The translations under genes were made by a program, and so were the position numbers. DNA of 64,000 nt from assembly GCA_008921705.1 (NCBI GenBank), contig VFFE01008918.1, forward strand, positions 879,635 through 943,634, written 5' to 3'. Below, piece by piece: positions 12,241 to 26,039 of the stretch. The stretch comes from Burhinus oedicnemus. Taxonomy: Eukaryota > Chordata > Aves > Charadriiformes > Burhinidae. The notes below the pieces were generated by a model, which was given only the letters and a program-made list of their open reading frames with translations, did not search any database and was not told the DNA's origin. Numbering within the stretch: the stretch's first letter is position 1; every line of letters starts with the position of its first letter.

Positions 12241-15200
12241 GACAGGTGAAGCAGAGAACAGAGAAAGTCTGGGACAAAAAAGAGAAGGAGCATGTTGGAG
12301 AAGAGGAGGAACCTTGGACATGGGAAAGGAGTGAAGGAGATGGAAATGAAAGGAGGAAAGGGAAAGGCAAGTTACCAGGAGGGGAGATTGAGAGACTCCA
12401 GTTGCACTGTCCTGAAGCCCACTCTGGGCTTCTTATTGCTCTCCTGATACCCAGCACTGCTGGTGCATATGGTGTCAAGGCACAAGGCAAACTGTGCCTT
12501 GGGAGCTGTGGGTGCTCAGCGCTCCACTAGATCTGGCTCACTGTTGATAATGTGCTCCTATAGGCAATGCTTTCAATGGGCCTTTTATGGGTTTATCGTG
12601 CACTCTGAAGATCTGATCTAAAGACAGCTTGCATTAGTAAGCTTTGTTCATACAAATAAACGCTTTCAGGATCAGTCCTGAAGATAAGATACAAAAGCAA
12701 AACTCTAGGACAAGAGAACAGCTTAAGGATTGGTGGGAGGTAAAGGAAGAAATCCTGTTAGGGATCAATTTATAAGGCCAGAGAAAGCATTTGGAGGGCA
12801 AGAAGGCAGGAGCTGCCCTCTGTGTAGGAGGCAGCCTCAGTGAGGGTACCAGGATAGCCATGTGTGATTTACAGAGCATAGCGAGCTCGCACACAACGTG
12901 GCTGGAGTACGGAGGAGCTGACAACACAGAAGTCCTATCCAAATTCAACAAAAACAAGGGAAGATAACTTCAGTGTTACAAATGTTCAGTATGATGTTGA
13001 GCCTTTGAGAAAGGACTGGGAAGGAACCATGGCCATAATGATGCAGGGTGGATCCCATCATTTAAGAAGAGTGTCACTAGTTGTAATAACATCTGAAAAC
13101 GTCATCAAGAGAAAGATCTTTGGCTGCGAAAGAGACCTTGTGATAACAAGCCCAGGGCTTATTGTAGAGGATGTCATGCAACTGCTGTAAAAGATAGCTC
13201 TTACTGACAGAAACACGGACAGGGAGCTCTAGAGGAGCGAAAAATGAGTTGCTATTTGGAGACCAGAGTGAGGCAAAATGATTATAACATGGCCAGGGAA
13301 TGGTAGGGACATGACTAAAAACATGAAGAGAGTCTCTTAGCTAAGATTAAACAAACATGATTCATAAATCTTGTACAGTGAAATCTCTTCTGCTGAGAGT
13401 TGTTTGTCTGAAAGGTGGTTATAATGCTGTCCAGGGAGATTTTAGTGTTAAAAGAGATTTTTTTCCCATCAGTTAGTTGTGGCAGAACAACCTGGGCTCA
13501 GCTCCAGGCCAGTTTTTTTCCTATTGCTCATCCCCTCTGCAAGTCTAATTAGCAACACAGGCTTTGGCCCTTTTGTTGGCATAACGATGTTGTGACCTTT
13601 AGTGACCCTTTGTACCCTTCTAGTGACTCCCGTGCAGCCCAGTGGCTTTCCAAGAGCCTGAGCAGTTGGGAAAGCAGCAGACAGCCCTGTTGCTGGTGCT
13701 CCGGATCTCAGCTCCTTCCTGTAGGATTTTTGGCACTCTGGATTTAGCAGGAGTAAAAAGCTTTGCAAACCCTGCAGGATTTGCACCCGGCTGACGGCAA
13801 ACTGCAAACAGGTCTGCAAGGTGAGAAAGGTTTTATTTTTATATTGCTGCTCTTTGAAGTGAAATTCCTTTGAGGTGATTTGTCCCGGAGATTAACAAAA
13901 ATAAGTAGTTGAGTCTTTGATTGGCACACAGACATTTTTACAGCGAATTACAATATTGGAGGGCTGTGTAATAAGTCCCGTGCAATAAAGCTATCTACTT
14001 TGCTGCTTTAACTGTGACTGTATGCATACTATGCATACACTTTGCTATTTTCTTGTCACACTCTGCACTGTGTCCCAAAGCCTCGTCAGCTTTATTTCAG
14101 GAACTATTTGGGACCTTTTGCAAAACTCCAGTCATGCAAACCCAGTCCCCAAAAGACTGTGGTGCATGCCTGAACTCTCGTTTGGAAAACCATGCCTTTC
14201 TGCTTACCCTTCTTCAAAGTTGTTCTGTCTCATGATAGAATGGCTACCTTGAGATACATGCAGTGCCAAAAACTGTGGCAGAGAATGTGTCCTGAGGCCC
14301 TCCATTCACCATATCAGCAGGAGTGCAAAAGCTGTGGGATTAGCTGGATTTGGGTAGGTGAAAGGACAAGCCCCAGCACTGGAAACTGCAGAGGAAATGG
14401 TGAGGTTTTTTTTGAAAGCAAAGTTCAGAGCAAGTGAGTCTCCTTGGAAGAAACTAACACTTGCAGAATGGCACCATCCAAAGAAACAAGCTAAAAGCCT
14501 GTGTATTTCCTCCATCAACTGCACCATGAAAATCAGGAGCTAAGCTGGACATGTCTGTTAGGGACAGCAGGATGCTGGCAGCACACCCAAAGTGGCAGGT
14601 CTCTACAGCAGATGCCTGCGCTGCCTGCCAACACTGGTGGCTGGCACTGAGCCCTGGCAGTAGGGCAAGCGGATGGTCTTGTACCCTTAAAGGGCTTCCA
14701 GAGGCTAGGAAGACCATGGGTGCAAATCAAGCTACCCTGAGCATCCGGTGGCAATGTGGAGCCAGCCTTTTCCACTTCAAATAGATTTCCCCCATCAGCC
14801 TCCAGTGAGGCATGTGGCTCTCTTCAGAAGGCAAAAGGCTGCAATGAAGGGATGGATTTCCATCCTGGTCCTTACCACAAGTCTTATGGAGCAAGAGGTA
14901 ACAGTGGATAGAGAGGAATAACAGTCAATTGCTGTAACTTCTTCTGCATAATGGATATTCAGGACTGAGTCTTGAAGGGAGGCGAAACAGAGTCAATAAC
15001 AAAATGTTCAGGAGCAATCTTCACTGCAAGCTTTTTCTGGTGTTATATAGCATCCCTGCCTTGATCTGTTTTTCTTCCAGGATCTACTTCTGTGATGGAA
15101 AAAGGCCTTGACTTTGACTGAAATGCAAGGGAACCATGCATACTTCAAATCTGTCTGATACGATCAGCATCTTAACGTATAGGGAACTACACGTGAGTGC

Positions 15201-15269
15201 AAAGAGGACTGGCTGTACCTTTAAGACAAGGTGTCCTGTCATACACAGATGCTGGGCAAACATGATCTG
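12241..15269. other. Intergenic stretch, no gene seen
   Basis: Purine-rich at 12240-12370 just after the CR1 copy, then unique sequence. A small palindromic ATGCATAC repeat lies near 14020-14040. No gene was recognised. Confidence 0.5.
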
Positions 15270-15745
15270 CCGCTGTGTGGCTGCAAGGGAGACCATGACC
15301 GCCATCCCAGGAGGTCAACAGGAGTAACTCTGTATACAGCACCTATGTGAGGACTGTGTGAACACTGCACCCAGTCCTGATGTCAACCCTGAAAAAGCAG
15401 TGAAGGGACAGAGGAAAACAAGCAAATGACAGATTCAAGGTTTGGGAAACATCCTACACTGAGAAGTATAAGCAGCTTAGTCTTTTGAATATACCTAAGT
15501 AGAGATGAAGAGGAGGCTTTATCCACCTGGATGGAGAAGAGACAAGCTAGCATAGAACAGGAGAAAATGGGTGGAAGCCGAAGTCAAAGAATACTTGCAA
15601 TCTATTCTGAGTTTATCTGACATTGTAAGTAATTATCAGAAATTAGGCATTCGGTGTACAATTCCTACAGAAGGCTTTGTTGCTTGTGCTTAGCAGGAAA
15701 TCAGATGGATGACCGTAATTGTGCTTTTTGACTTTACAAATTACA
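15270..15745 (+). mobile_element. Ancient CR1 LINE, 3' portion
   Basis: The order of motifs fits the end of ORF2 and the 3' UTR of an old CR1: 'tatgtgaggactgtgtgaac', 'actgcacccagtcctgatg', 'gatgaagaggaggctttatc' and 'atcagatggatgaccgtaat'. It is heavily diverged. Confidence 0.75.
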
Positions 15746-16580
15746 AGACTTTTAAAACCATTGGTCCCTTGTGGCCTATCCTGTCACAGGGGAAAGTGAG
15801 CACTGTACTGGCACCACGCTGCTGATGGACAGCCCTATGACCATGCACCAGCGTTGTTCCTCTCTCCCCGTCAGCCCTCCTCAGCATCAGTACTGATCTA
15901 CTGAGGCAGAAATAGGCCAGAAATGACCTCCCAGGCCAGCGTGGGTGTGCTGGCAGGGCGGTGGACCCAGCTTCTCAGAGCCGTGATACCTTGGGACTTT
16001 CAGATGGGCTTGTCCTGGCACAATTACACCATATACACAAAGCATGGGTGAAGAGACAGTTCCTAAGAGAACTGAATAGGTATTTCTTTTCCATTTTGAC
16101 GTATTTTTAACACTCTTTTCTGCTGTGATTTGTTATATGATCACTTAATTGCACTAACACCGTTAAGTGTTTGGTGCAATGGGAGTTTTTGCTAAACATG
16201 CTAAACAGGAACATGGCTGTCTGTACACGTTTGCTGGACACTTTTCAACTCAGACTGCGGTACTTTGCTTCTCACCCCTTTATTTTGCTACAGTCAGCAC
16301 ATCACCTCTGCTGCCACTGTCATGAAGCCTCAACGAAAACAGAGGTTTCATGGCCGTCTTGCATCCATACTGTCTCTGGGAATGTATGCCCTGGGGGCTG
16401 ATCGTGAACAGAGCCACCGCATCCATTTTGCCAGTTATACCTCCATGAAGGTGGCGTCACTGCTGAAGCCATTTCCTATGTATGAGATGGCTCGTGGACC
16501 CCAAGTGCCAACTAGGACACTGCAATCCGTAATGTAGCCCTGACTTGCTACAAGGGAAAACAAAAAAGAACTGTGCTTTC

Positions 16581-16604
16581 TGTGATTCTATGATTCTAGG
16601 ATTC
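16581..16604 (+). mobile_element. Possible CR1 3'-terminal octamer repeat
   Basis: Three tandem TGATTCTA/AGGATTCT units resemble the CR1 3' end, ATTCTRTG repeated. The preceding sequence is too diverged to confirm. Confidence 0.5.
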
Positions 16605-19600
16605 TTTCCTTCCAGCTTTCATCATTTTTTCCTGAAGGCTAACAGGAATGGTTTGAATTCCTCATGACTGTGACAGTCCCACATTTCCATCCCCATGCAC
16701 TTTGCGGTATTGATGGTGGTACGGAGTTTATTACAGAACAGAAACAGTGACTATAGGAAAGCAGAAAGAACATAGGTTCAGTCTGTCACAATCAGAAGTA
16801 TACAACATTTGAACAGCAATCCAAATGTGTCAGCTGTATCCTCCAAAAAAACCCAAAGGATTTTTCCTCCAGATGTACCTTGTTACGTGCCTGAGTATAA
16901 AAATCCTCATACAAAGTTCCAAATATTCCCCAAAAAGAATGTAAGTAATCAGAACCCAGTTGTAGCAAAAAACCTTCCTCAACTCAAAACCTCCTAAAAT
17001 GGCTGTCTACAAGATAGTAGTAGAAAAATGTCACATAGCCTTTTTGTAAGACAGAGAGAAAGAGAATAGACAATATTTTAAATAATTTTTAATATCTTAA
17101 TTCAATAGAATGAATGCTCTGTTTCCTGTGATAACTGACCTTAGCCTTGAAGTTTGCAGAGAGACTTTCATTTTTTCCTCTCAAAAGCTCTATTAAACAA
17201 ATAGTATGGGAATAATAAAATAAATTATGAATGTTTTAATCTGAGATCTCAAGTCAATCTAATCTTCAGTGAATGCAGCAGTCCTCATGGACCTAAATTT
17301 CCTCTCCACTTTCATGTAATTACCACATTTTACCTACAATAAATATAAGCAAATGCTTCTTTTTTTGCAACCTTTCAAACTTTGAGATATCTCACAAACC
17401 TATTTTTGCAGGGGGAACAATGATTTTCAATGTAGAAAATGCATTAAAACTTATTCATTGGCAAAAACAGCAACAGAAAATATTTTTGACTGAGATCACA
17501 ATCTGCAAATGCAAACTCTAATTATCTGTTAGTCATTACATCTTCACCTGAAACATTATATTTGTCCAAACTCTAGCAATTTGAATGTAAAAAAAGAGAC
17601 TCACCTGCCTTTTTTGTATATCTCATGTATTTCTTTTCCTTGTCGGTGGGCTCTGCATTCAGTGAATAAAACCCATCCCCACAACAGCAGGAAGATGCTA
17701 AAATGCATTTTATGGACAGTCAACATGTTACCTGAAGGTTCTGTATCCAGAAATAGTCCATACAAGAAAAAGAAACCCAAAATGAAGATCCTGTTCCTCT
17801 TTTTAAGACATTATCGGTCTGATCGTTATTGGAAGGATGTTTACTCATACAAAAAATCATCCTGCAGTATTTAATCTGGACAGTGGGGAAAGCAATTTCC
17901 ACTAAACCTATAAATCCTTCTACGTCAGATGGCAGGGATTTTCTAGCAGTGTTGAATTCACGTATTCTCAGAGAACAATAACTTTTTGTCAAAACAGGCT
18001 ATTTTATTAGTTGGTTTAAATTGAACCCTTTTCAAGTACCTGTGGGAAGTGGCATGTATATATTTCTGCCTGGTTAACCGAAGTAGTGCAGTTGGTCAGG
18101 CAGGTGTCATTAGTTGTTCTTTAATCACCGAACTTATCTGTGTAGCAGTGATGTTTGTTACAGGCACCCCAATAGATTGAAATGAAAAGTGATAATAAGT
18201 GTATCAGTTTCCAGCAAAAACTCATTTCCATTTAGCTCTGCAAGACAGTATTGTGACCCCGTGTGTTTTTCTACATTACTTTTCTACATTACTTTAATTT
18301 TCTACATTACTGCATAACTTATACTGTGGCTGGAGTGATCTGTGCTTTCAGGACTTGTGTCACGTACCTCACTGCTCTGCTGAGCAGTGTCTCTAGAAGG
18401 TATCCCAGCATATTGAGGGAGGGGAGAAGGACAGCATGACGGAGATAGCTTTCCTCTCTGCACAGGCTGTTTGGAGGGATCCTGCTGAAGCATAGCAGCA
18501 AACGCCAGAGCTGCAGAAGACCTCAGGGGCTGGTGTGTTGGGTCTCATATGGCTGACAAAATTTAGCACTGGTGCTAAAGAAAATAAAACAGCATGGGCA
18601 GAAATACATGATCAAGCCAGCCACATTGGTCATCTTGTTGGAGCTCACGGGCTCTCCCTGCATAACACACAGCTGTGTTTACTCTCCTTCTCCTCTGTGC
18701 CTCCCCACGAAGCCTTAGAGCTCTGGTCCCACCTACGCCTTATCATGGAGACATTGCTCAGTGCTCTGCAGATACCACCAGACTCATCCCATCCCTTTGC
18801 TGACATGGCTCTTCTTCCTCTGCCAACGGATTTCTATTTCAGACCAGTTTGTCAAGTCACCTAACTCTTTTCATGAAAGCCCTTTCTAAAAACCCTGGGG
18901 AGCAGATCTCTACCTGGTCTAAGCTGACATAGTTTTATTGACTTCAGTGAGCATTTACACTGCCTTGGGATACACAGAAACAACACATTGAAAGTCACTG
19001 AAATTTCAATCCGTCAACCAAGATTCAATTTAATGATTTGGTGGGCTAAATCACTTCCTACATGATGTCATGCATGCTTCAAGAGATGGGCAATCAGTCA
19101 CCAGCAGTTCGTTGCAATGGTTAATTGCTGTTGCTGTTCAAAGAAGTTGTACCCATCTTATATTTGAAAATTTTCTGCATTCAGTTTCCACTGATTCACA
19201 TATCCTTCTCAAGGAGGATAAAAAGTACCTTAATAACTCTTCTTTTAACCTGTGGTGATATTAGATACACTCTTATCAGTGATTGCAATAATCTACATGA
19301 AGTTTTATGACATTTTTCATCAAAGGAACTTTTTCTTCTCTTTGAAATACATTTTTGTTACTTCATCCACATTTTAAAAAAATTCTAGTCCCTTGCTTAT
19401 GCACCAAAAAAGCAATGGGGATTGACAAGCAAGGGATAACTATGCTTTCACTTAGCTGCCCTGGAAAAGCTGGAGGTCCCTTGGTACACAAGAGGAGGGG
19501 ACCATTCATCCTCTCACTAACAGAGGGAATTTACTGAAAGAAAACATAAAGAAGGACAAAAAATGTGTTCAATTCCCCTCTTTTGGATTGTTGTTCATAA

Positions 19601-19609
19601 AAAAGTTCA
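16605..19609. other. Intergenic stretch, no gene seen
   Basis: AT-rich unique sequence. A short direct repeat (three copies of TTTTCTACATTACT) lies at about 18268-18310. No coding or repeat family was recognised otherwise. Confidence 0.5.
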
Positions 19610-20400
19610 AATATGAGCAATTCATAGAAAAATCCTGGAACAAATCGTCAGAAAACTTCTAAACTCCTGGAAGAAACTTAGTGGATGAGGGATAGACATG
19701 GGCTTATGAAGAACAAACATGTTGAACAAACTTAATTTCTTTCCCTGACAGGCCAACAGGCTTCATAGCCTGGGGAGAAGCAGTATATTTAGATAAGCTT
19801 CCAATGCCATCTCACATAACATTCTCATAAGCAAGACAGGGAAGCATGGTCTTGATGAAATATTTGTAAGACTGATGCAAAACATTGCTAGCTTGAGCTT
19901 GGTATATCTTGCTGTACTTCAAGAGCAGTTATCCGTGACTTACTACCAGCAGGCAAGAAAATAGCAAGTTTTGCAAATGATCTGCAAGGAAGCTGTGAAC
20001 CATCTGGGTACATAACCCAAAGCGAAGACTTGAAAGGGTAGAAATGGCACAGTATATGTCTTGAAGTATGTAAAAGTCACTTCAAAGAGCAAAATACTCT
20101 GTTCTAAGTGGCCATGATATACGGGACAAAAAGTAATGGGCTGAGACATTAGTAAGGGGAAAATGAAGTTAGATACTAGATTAGATACAAGAAATATTTT
20201 CTAACAATAAGAACAGTGAAGCATTGCAGTAGATTACACAGGCAGAGTTTGCAATTGCCATCATTAGAAGTAATTAACACAGGTATTGCTAATCCTGTTT
20301 TAGGACAAATGGTTAGACTCTATTACTTCTCGAGGTCACTTCCAGTACTATTTCTTTCTGATTTTCCCAGCGGAAAAATGGTGGAAAGTTGGCGTATGAG
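19610..20400 (+). mobile_element. Ancient CR1 LINE, RT region to 3' end
   Basis: Recognisable RT-region text includes 'aacaggcttcatagcctgg', 'ataacattctcataagcaag' and 'aagttttgcaaatgatctgc'. A 3' UTR with 'tagattagatacaagaaat' and the terminal 'cgaggtcacttccagtact' follows. Internal deletions and many substitutions make it non-coding. Confidence 0.85.
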
Positions 20401-20854
20401 AATTAGAACAAATGTGAAAAATTCAAATATCCAGGGAAAAGATGGCTATGTGCCTTACATATGAAAAATTTAAAAAAAACAGAAAAATTGAACAAAATAT
20501 ATTTTTCAATGTTGTCCTCAAATTTTGCTTAATCTTGAGCTTGAGTAGATGGAGAGTTAATTTTGCCTGCTTTTTCCATGAGAGCAACTAGAGATTAAAG
20601 ATATAGCACTGTTTTCATTCAGTAGTTAGAAACCCTGTGGATACCAAACAAGAAAAGAATGAATAATTGCTGTGAACAGTATTTTCGACAAGTTCACCTG
20701 TTTTTACAGTTTGTAGACAAGCTGTGAGTTGACTGCAGCCCCTCAAATGACTTTATTATTTAAGCTTATCAGCTGATATATTTGGGGGGAGGGTCCTAGG
20801 GATTTGTGACAAAATTTTTTAGATTTGAATTGTTATTTAGTTTTACTTGGTTTG

Positions 20855-21502
20855 TGTCCTGGTTTGAGTGACACAGGACTGATTTCTCTTCTAATGCTTG
20901 GGAAAACTGCACTTTTAGAAGACTCTAGTGTCTGAATTTGTGAAAATGTTTACTTTATAGCCAGCTATGGTATGTGGGTGTCAAGGTCTCAGTGTTTTCG
21001 AGCTCACCAGGTGCAGGGATGAGCAGGAGCAAGACCTGAGCACTTGACCCAAGCTGGCCAACAGGATTATTTCATACCATGGATGTCACATTCAACATAA
21101 ATTAGAAAGTTTGCTGAGGAGTGCTCTCTCTCCCTTAATGGCTGTGATCCTGAGAACTCCTTGCCCTGGTGCTGGACCCCTGAGCCCTTCCCTTCCTCCC
21201 AAAGCCGTAGCACTCGCAGTGTCCAACATTTGCTGTCCACTGCTGGGAGTGCACAGCTCCCTACTGCTAGAATGGGCTGAGTATAATCCTTGTATATTTT
21301 ATATTGGTATCGGGATCAATACTGGTTCTTTAGTGTTATTAATGTTAATTATTTAGTCTTATTCTATTAAATCTGTTCATATTTCAGCCCTCAGGTTTCC
21401 TTGTTTTTTCCCGATTCCCTTTCCCGGGTGGAGAGGGGTCATTGTGTGACAGAATAATTGTCTAATGGCAATAAATTCTTGTGGGTTTCTCAAACCATAA
21501 CA
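20855..21502 (+). mobile_element. Solo LTR of an avian ERVL-type element (648 bp)
   Basis: It begins TGTCCTGGTTTGAGTG and ends CAAACCATAACA. A perfect 5-bp target duplication, GTTTG, sits at 20850-20854 and 21503-21507. A TATA-like and AT-rich stretch precedes TATTAAATCTGTTCATATTT near 21365, where the R/U5 region would lie. The sequence is well preserved, consistent with a fairly recent insertion. No internal genes are present. Confidence 0.93.
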
Positions 21503-21507
21503 GTTTG

Positions 21508-23954
21508 ATAATCCCTAGACATTTTTTCCCTGTTCACCCATCAAATGAGTGTTCACAAATATAAAATTAAACATACCCTCTGCTTTCCAGATTCCCAACT
21601 GGTAATAACTTAAGCACTAACCTTCCACCCACATCTGACAACATTCACGAGATCTCAGAGCAAATTTTAAACTGTTAATTGAAAGCTACAATACCATTGA
21701 CTTTTCTAACTTTCCCTTGACATTCCTAACTTTAACACCACTTCTATGGATCAGAGACGGGCATCCAAATGTGAAATGATTGTGCCAAATCCCTCGTAGA
21801 TGGTCAGTAACTGATCCAGGAATGGGTCAAGAAGTGGGCATGGACCATAGATCTGAAGTCAACTGGGCAATGTTGAGTTTCACAGTAGGAAAGGCCAACT
21901 ATTTCCTTTTTATAGCCAAAGCCATCTTTCCTGGAATGTTTTTGTGCTTGACGCCGAATACCAGGCTTTTTTGGGTTAAAGTAGGAGCTGAATGCAAATG
22001 ATAATCTATGAGAAAAAAGGCATCTCAGGCAGCTGAAACATATTAAATAGGAGAGGTTAAAAAAATTTAGGTTCTTGCTCAAGCAGAAATGAATACAGTT
22101 TGAATCCTTTGTGTAGGAGGGCAGTGCCCAGCAGCTGACCCCATGCACAGAGGCTTGGACTATCCCTGGGGATGCCACCCCCAGCTCCTGCTGAGCTCAG
22201 GAGCCTGCTTGACACCTACTAGCTGGCACCACTTTCCCTGCTCCAGGGCTTCAGCACTTCATTCACTTTGCTCCTCAGAGGAGTTCAATGGGACCATGAG
22301 CTTTTACTTAGTTACTGAGGCCATCTAAATGCAGGTTTCCCAGGCTGCTTGGGACTGTAATCCTGTATTTCCTGCAGTTTCATTACCAAAGGATGATAAG
22401 AAATGTCACAACAGTAAACATTTCACTCTGTTTGACCCAACCATGTTATTATAACTTCTTAAATAAACAAGTTTAGAGCCAACCAAAGATACGCTTTTTC
22501 CATTTGACCACAGAAAAGTCAACTATTTGTCCGATTCTATTTAAAACCTGTCTATCTCCTAAATGAGCATATAGTCAGAAGAAAAAATTGAGACTTGTTT
22601 TGCCTTTGAGTCAGCTGTGTACTGAGATGCTGACCTTGTCGGGAGTAGAAATTCAGTCTGGAGAACAGCAACACAAGCCACCGGCCACCACAGGAAACTA
22701 GAGATACTTTCAAAGCCCAAAAGGCAAGGCACAATGCCATGTAAGTGTCTGCCACAATGGTAACTCCAGTCAAATCATGAACCCGGCCTTCTCTTGTTTA
22801 ATTAATTACCCAGAGCTTCAAATTGTGCAGTAATACACAGTATATATTGTGTAGACACCCCTGGAACTATAATCAGGCTGCAGCAGCCACACATAAAATA
22901 CCCCATAGTATTTACATTTTCTAACCTCTTCCTAATGGGTGTCTGCCTTTATCTAAAAGCTTTTAATACAAATGTGGATGACTGTGTCACCATATCTATG
23001 TTGTGATTTACGTTTGCAGGAGCTGGAGAAGCACAAGGGTACCTGCATAACTGACAGGATGCTGATCGACTTCTGGAACATTTTTTCCCCTGTGCAGTTC
23101 TGTTTCTTTCAGAAACAGCATGCTGTGTCTCCAGGGCACACTGGTCAGAGTATTGGTTTTTAATTCTTTAGTGCCTTCAGTCATGGGTGTTGTCAGAGAC
23201 TTTAAAAATCAGGCTTAATGTCAAGTTAGTGGGGTTTCTGAATCTATTACTTGTGTCCCTTTTCAACAAGTGTACTTCCATCCTTTGGGACATGCTTGTG
23301 TAGGATGAAATATGTCAGCTGGATCCTTCGTGTTTGTTGGATGTAGGACCATCTCTGAGGAGGATATTAGTACAGATGATTAATAGAATTTGAACAACCT
23401 GGGGATAAGTGGCATAGCCACTGAGTTTTACTGTGGTTGTGTCAGCAGAGCTGGTGGCTATTCTTAGCGCTCGTAGCTCTCCTCCTTGCATAACTTGAAA
23501 TCAAACTCTCCATGAAGTTGAGAGGATGTGAGAAGTGTGAATACATGCATTTACACTGAGGTGACTAAAACCAAAGGAGTCCATGCAAGAGATAAATACA
23601 CTCTTCTCTGATCTGTAACTCAACATGCTGCATTTGTGGGGAGCAGAGACCAGGAGCTGCTGAGAAGAGTGGGGAGGAATGTCCAAACAGGATTATTTTA
23701 CTTTTCAGTATTAAAGACTAATGTATGAACTGGCATAAGTGTGCACCAGGACGGGAATCACATCACTTTACACTGGCCAAGGATTTCACCACAAATAGGT
23801 TTTGTGCTTTATTATCATATTTGTCTTTATGGCCCTGCTCCTCTCTGGTCTGTCTTGCACCCCTCACTTACAACATCACATCAGAGCAGGTTCACATGCT
23901 CTTCCTGGAAAACTCTGGGACTTCTCCAGGTAGTGACAAGGACATTAGTGGACC
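21508..23954. other. Spacer between two solo LTRs
   Basis: About 2.4 kb of unique-looking sequence with no retroviral protein motif in any frame. The flanking LTRs therefore do not bound a provirus; they are also in opposite orientation. Confidence 0.7.
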
Positions 23955-23959
23955 TCAAG

Positions 23960-24656
23960 TGTCATGGTTTGGGTCGGATTGGCCCAGTCAGGTGGAACGA
24001 CAGATGCCCTGCTTCGAAGGGAGGCAGAAGAGAGAGAGAGAGACTTACGAGTTTAGAAGGAACTAAACTACTTTAACAAAATATTAATAATAAAACAAAA
24101 AGAAAATAATGAAATATATACAAAACCATATCAAGCTCCCAGGATGATCATGTCACCAGCAGTCACTGCGGAAGTCCCAGACTGGACTCAGTGGTGGATG
24201 GGAACTGGATTCCAGATCTGGATTCAGGATCAGGATAAAAGGCAGACGCAGAGACAGAGTCCACCTCAGATGCCGGCCATTGAAGAAAGAGGGCTGACCC
24301 TTTGATCCCTCAGCTTTTATACTGAGCATGAGTCAGATGGGATGGAATACCCTGTTGGTCAGTTTTGGGTCACCTGTCCACTCCTCCCCGCAGGTGCAAC
24401 CCCTCTATGCTTTTCCGCTTCTGACCCTCCAACGGGGCAAATAACAAAGTTAGATGGACTTGAGTGTTATAGCAATAAGTATAAGCAAGAGCCTCTCTGC
24501 ATCCCATTCCTTGGCATCAACTATAAACACGGATGTTATCACTCTGAGAGTGAACAGTTTTCTGCACATGCTGTTAATTTCAATAGTTAGAAGAGGCCTA
24601 GCTAAAAAGTAAAGTTACTGAACAAAATTGGTCCTGTTTTACCTCAAACCAGGACA
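23960..24656 (-). mobile_element. Solo LTR of an avian ERVL-type element (697 bp)
   Basis: In minus sense it begins TGTCCTGGTTTGAGGT and ends AAACCATGACA. It is bracketed by a perfect 5-bp target duplication, TCAAG at 23955-23959 and 24657-24661. No internal retroviral genes are present, so this is a solo LTR. Its 5' terminus is clearly related to that of the LTR at 20855-21502, but the rest differs, so the two are different families or subfamilies. Confidence 0.93.
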
Positions 24657-24661
24657 TCAAG

Positions 24662-26039
24662 GAATCATAAATGAATAATTAAATTTCCATGCAACATGAA
24701 TGGCAGGGAGGAGACAAGTGCCAATGAACCCATGACCCCAAGCCTTCTTAGCACAGAATAAAAGTCAGATAGAGGCAAGGCACTGTACATGTGCCTCTAA
24801 GCCGCTATAAATCCCTAAATGGATTGTGCACTGTATGAAAGGCAAGGGAAATAGGCCAAGCCTGCACTGGGCAGAAACCTGAAAGGCTACAGCAAACAAT
24901 GTGCTTTAGTGAATTGCAGTGCATCAGGACTAATGCATTCAGCTGCTCTTTCTCACTGCTGAAATAAATAACAATGCTAGAGCATTCTAACAAGGCACAT
25001 CTTTAATACCACTCTGGTTTCATTAGAGCTCTTTGCTCAAGGATGTCTTTGTCCCCCAAATGCTTCTTTTCTCCCCACATGATGTGTCATTGTGCTGTGG
25101 AGACATATTTGAGTTTGCAAGTGTCTTTACGTGGTCTTACACTCTGTCTGAGAGATTATGTGCATTGCGTGCTGAGCTGTGTCCTTTTGTTTGAGCCTGT
25201 TCTGCAATTTCCTGGAGCTGCATTAGCTGGATTAGGCGGCTTTGTGTGTACTTGGCCATGGGGCACCTGACTTTTTTGCATGGATGTTCTGCTACTAAAA
25301 GTGGAAAAAGATACTTAAAAAAGTAAAAAATAAAAGATAAGAAGACACTTTTAGAAGGATAGTTTACTGTTAGCAGTTTAAGAGGGCTGAATTAAAATAT
25401 TGAAACATGCACACTAGTGCCTAGTGCAGCCCATTGGTATTTTTGTCTGCTGCTAGCAGATATACTAGAGGAGGCAGACATGGGACGCTACAGGTGTTGA
25501 GGATTCCCCTGATGCTCCCCCATATGTCCCAAGCCCCAGAGCACACAGTACACTCATTTACCAGGAGGGAATGCTCTCTTAAAGGGTGTGAGTTTAGCTT
25601 TGTTGGAAGATGCAGAGCTAAACGGTATGAAAGCATTCAGACTGGCTTGAAATTATGCTCTGCACATCCTGGATAGGGACTAATTTCACTCTGACTACTA
25701 GATTCTGGTCCTCAGCCCTCCTATCCAGCCCACACCATTCCCCTTTTTTGCAGCAAGTTCATTTCTTACACATGCAACCCTAGCTAAAAAGGGTTTCCCA
25801 GTTTCCTCTACTGTTCTCACAGCCCATCTGCATCACCCCCATGGGGAATTTCATCAGTAATAGGCTAAGACCCCCTGCCTCTCGACCACGAAATAATTCA
25901 AAATGCTTTTCAAAAGACAGCAACAAAATGGAAGAAAAAAGAAGGATGATGAGTCAGAAATTCTTACACACAAACACTGAGATTCTGACAGGGCCATCTT
26001 GAGGCAAAAGCTAATGCAGGTATGAATAACAGCTACAGA
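24662..26039. other. Intergenic stretch, no gene seen
   Basis: Unique sequence between an LTR and an ancient CR1. No gene, repeat or regulatory motif was recognised. Confidence 0.5.

Noticed and set aside
20855..24656. A provirus bounded by the two LTRs
   Set aside because: The LTRs are in opposite orientation, have different target duplications, and the 2.4 kb between them has no retroviral gene motifs.
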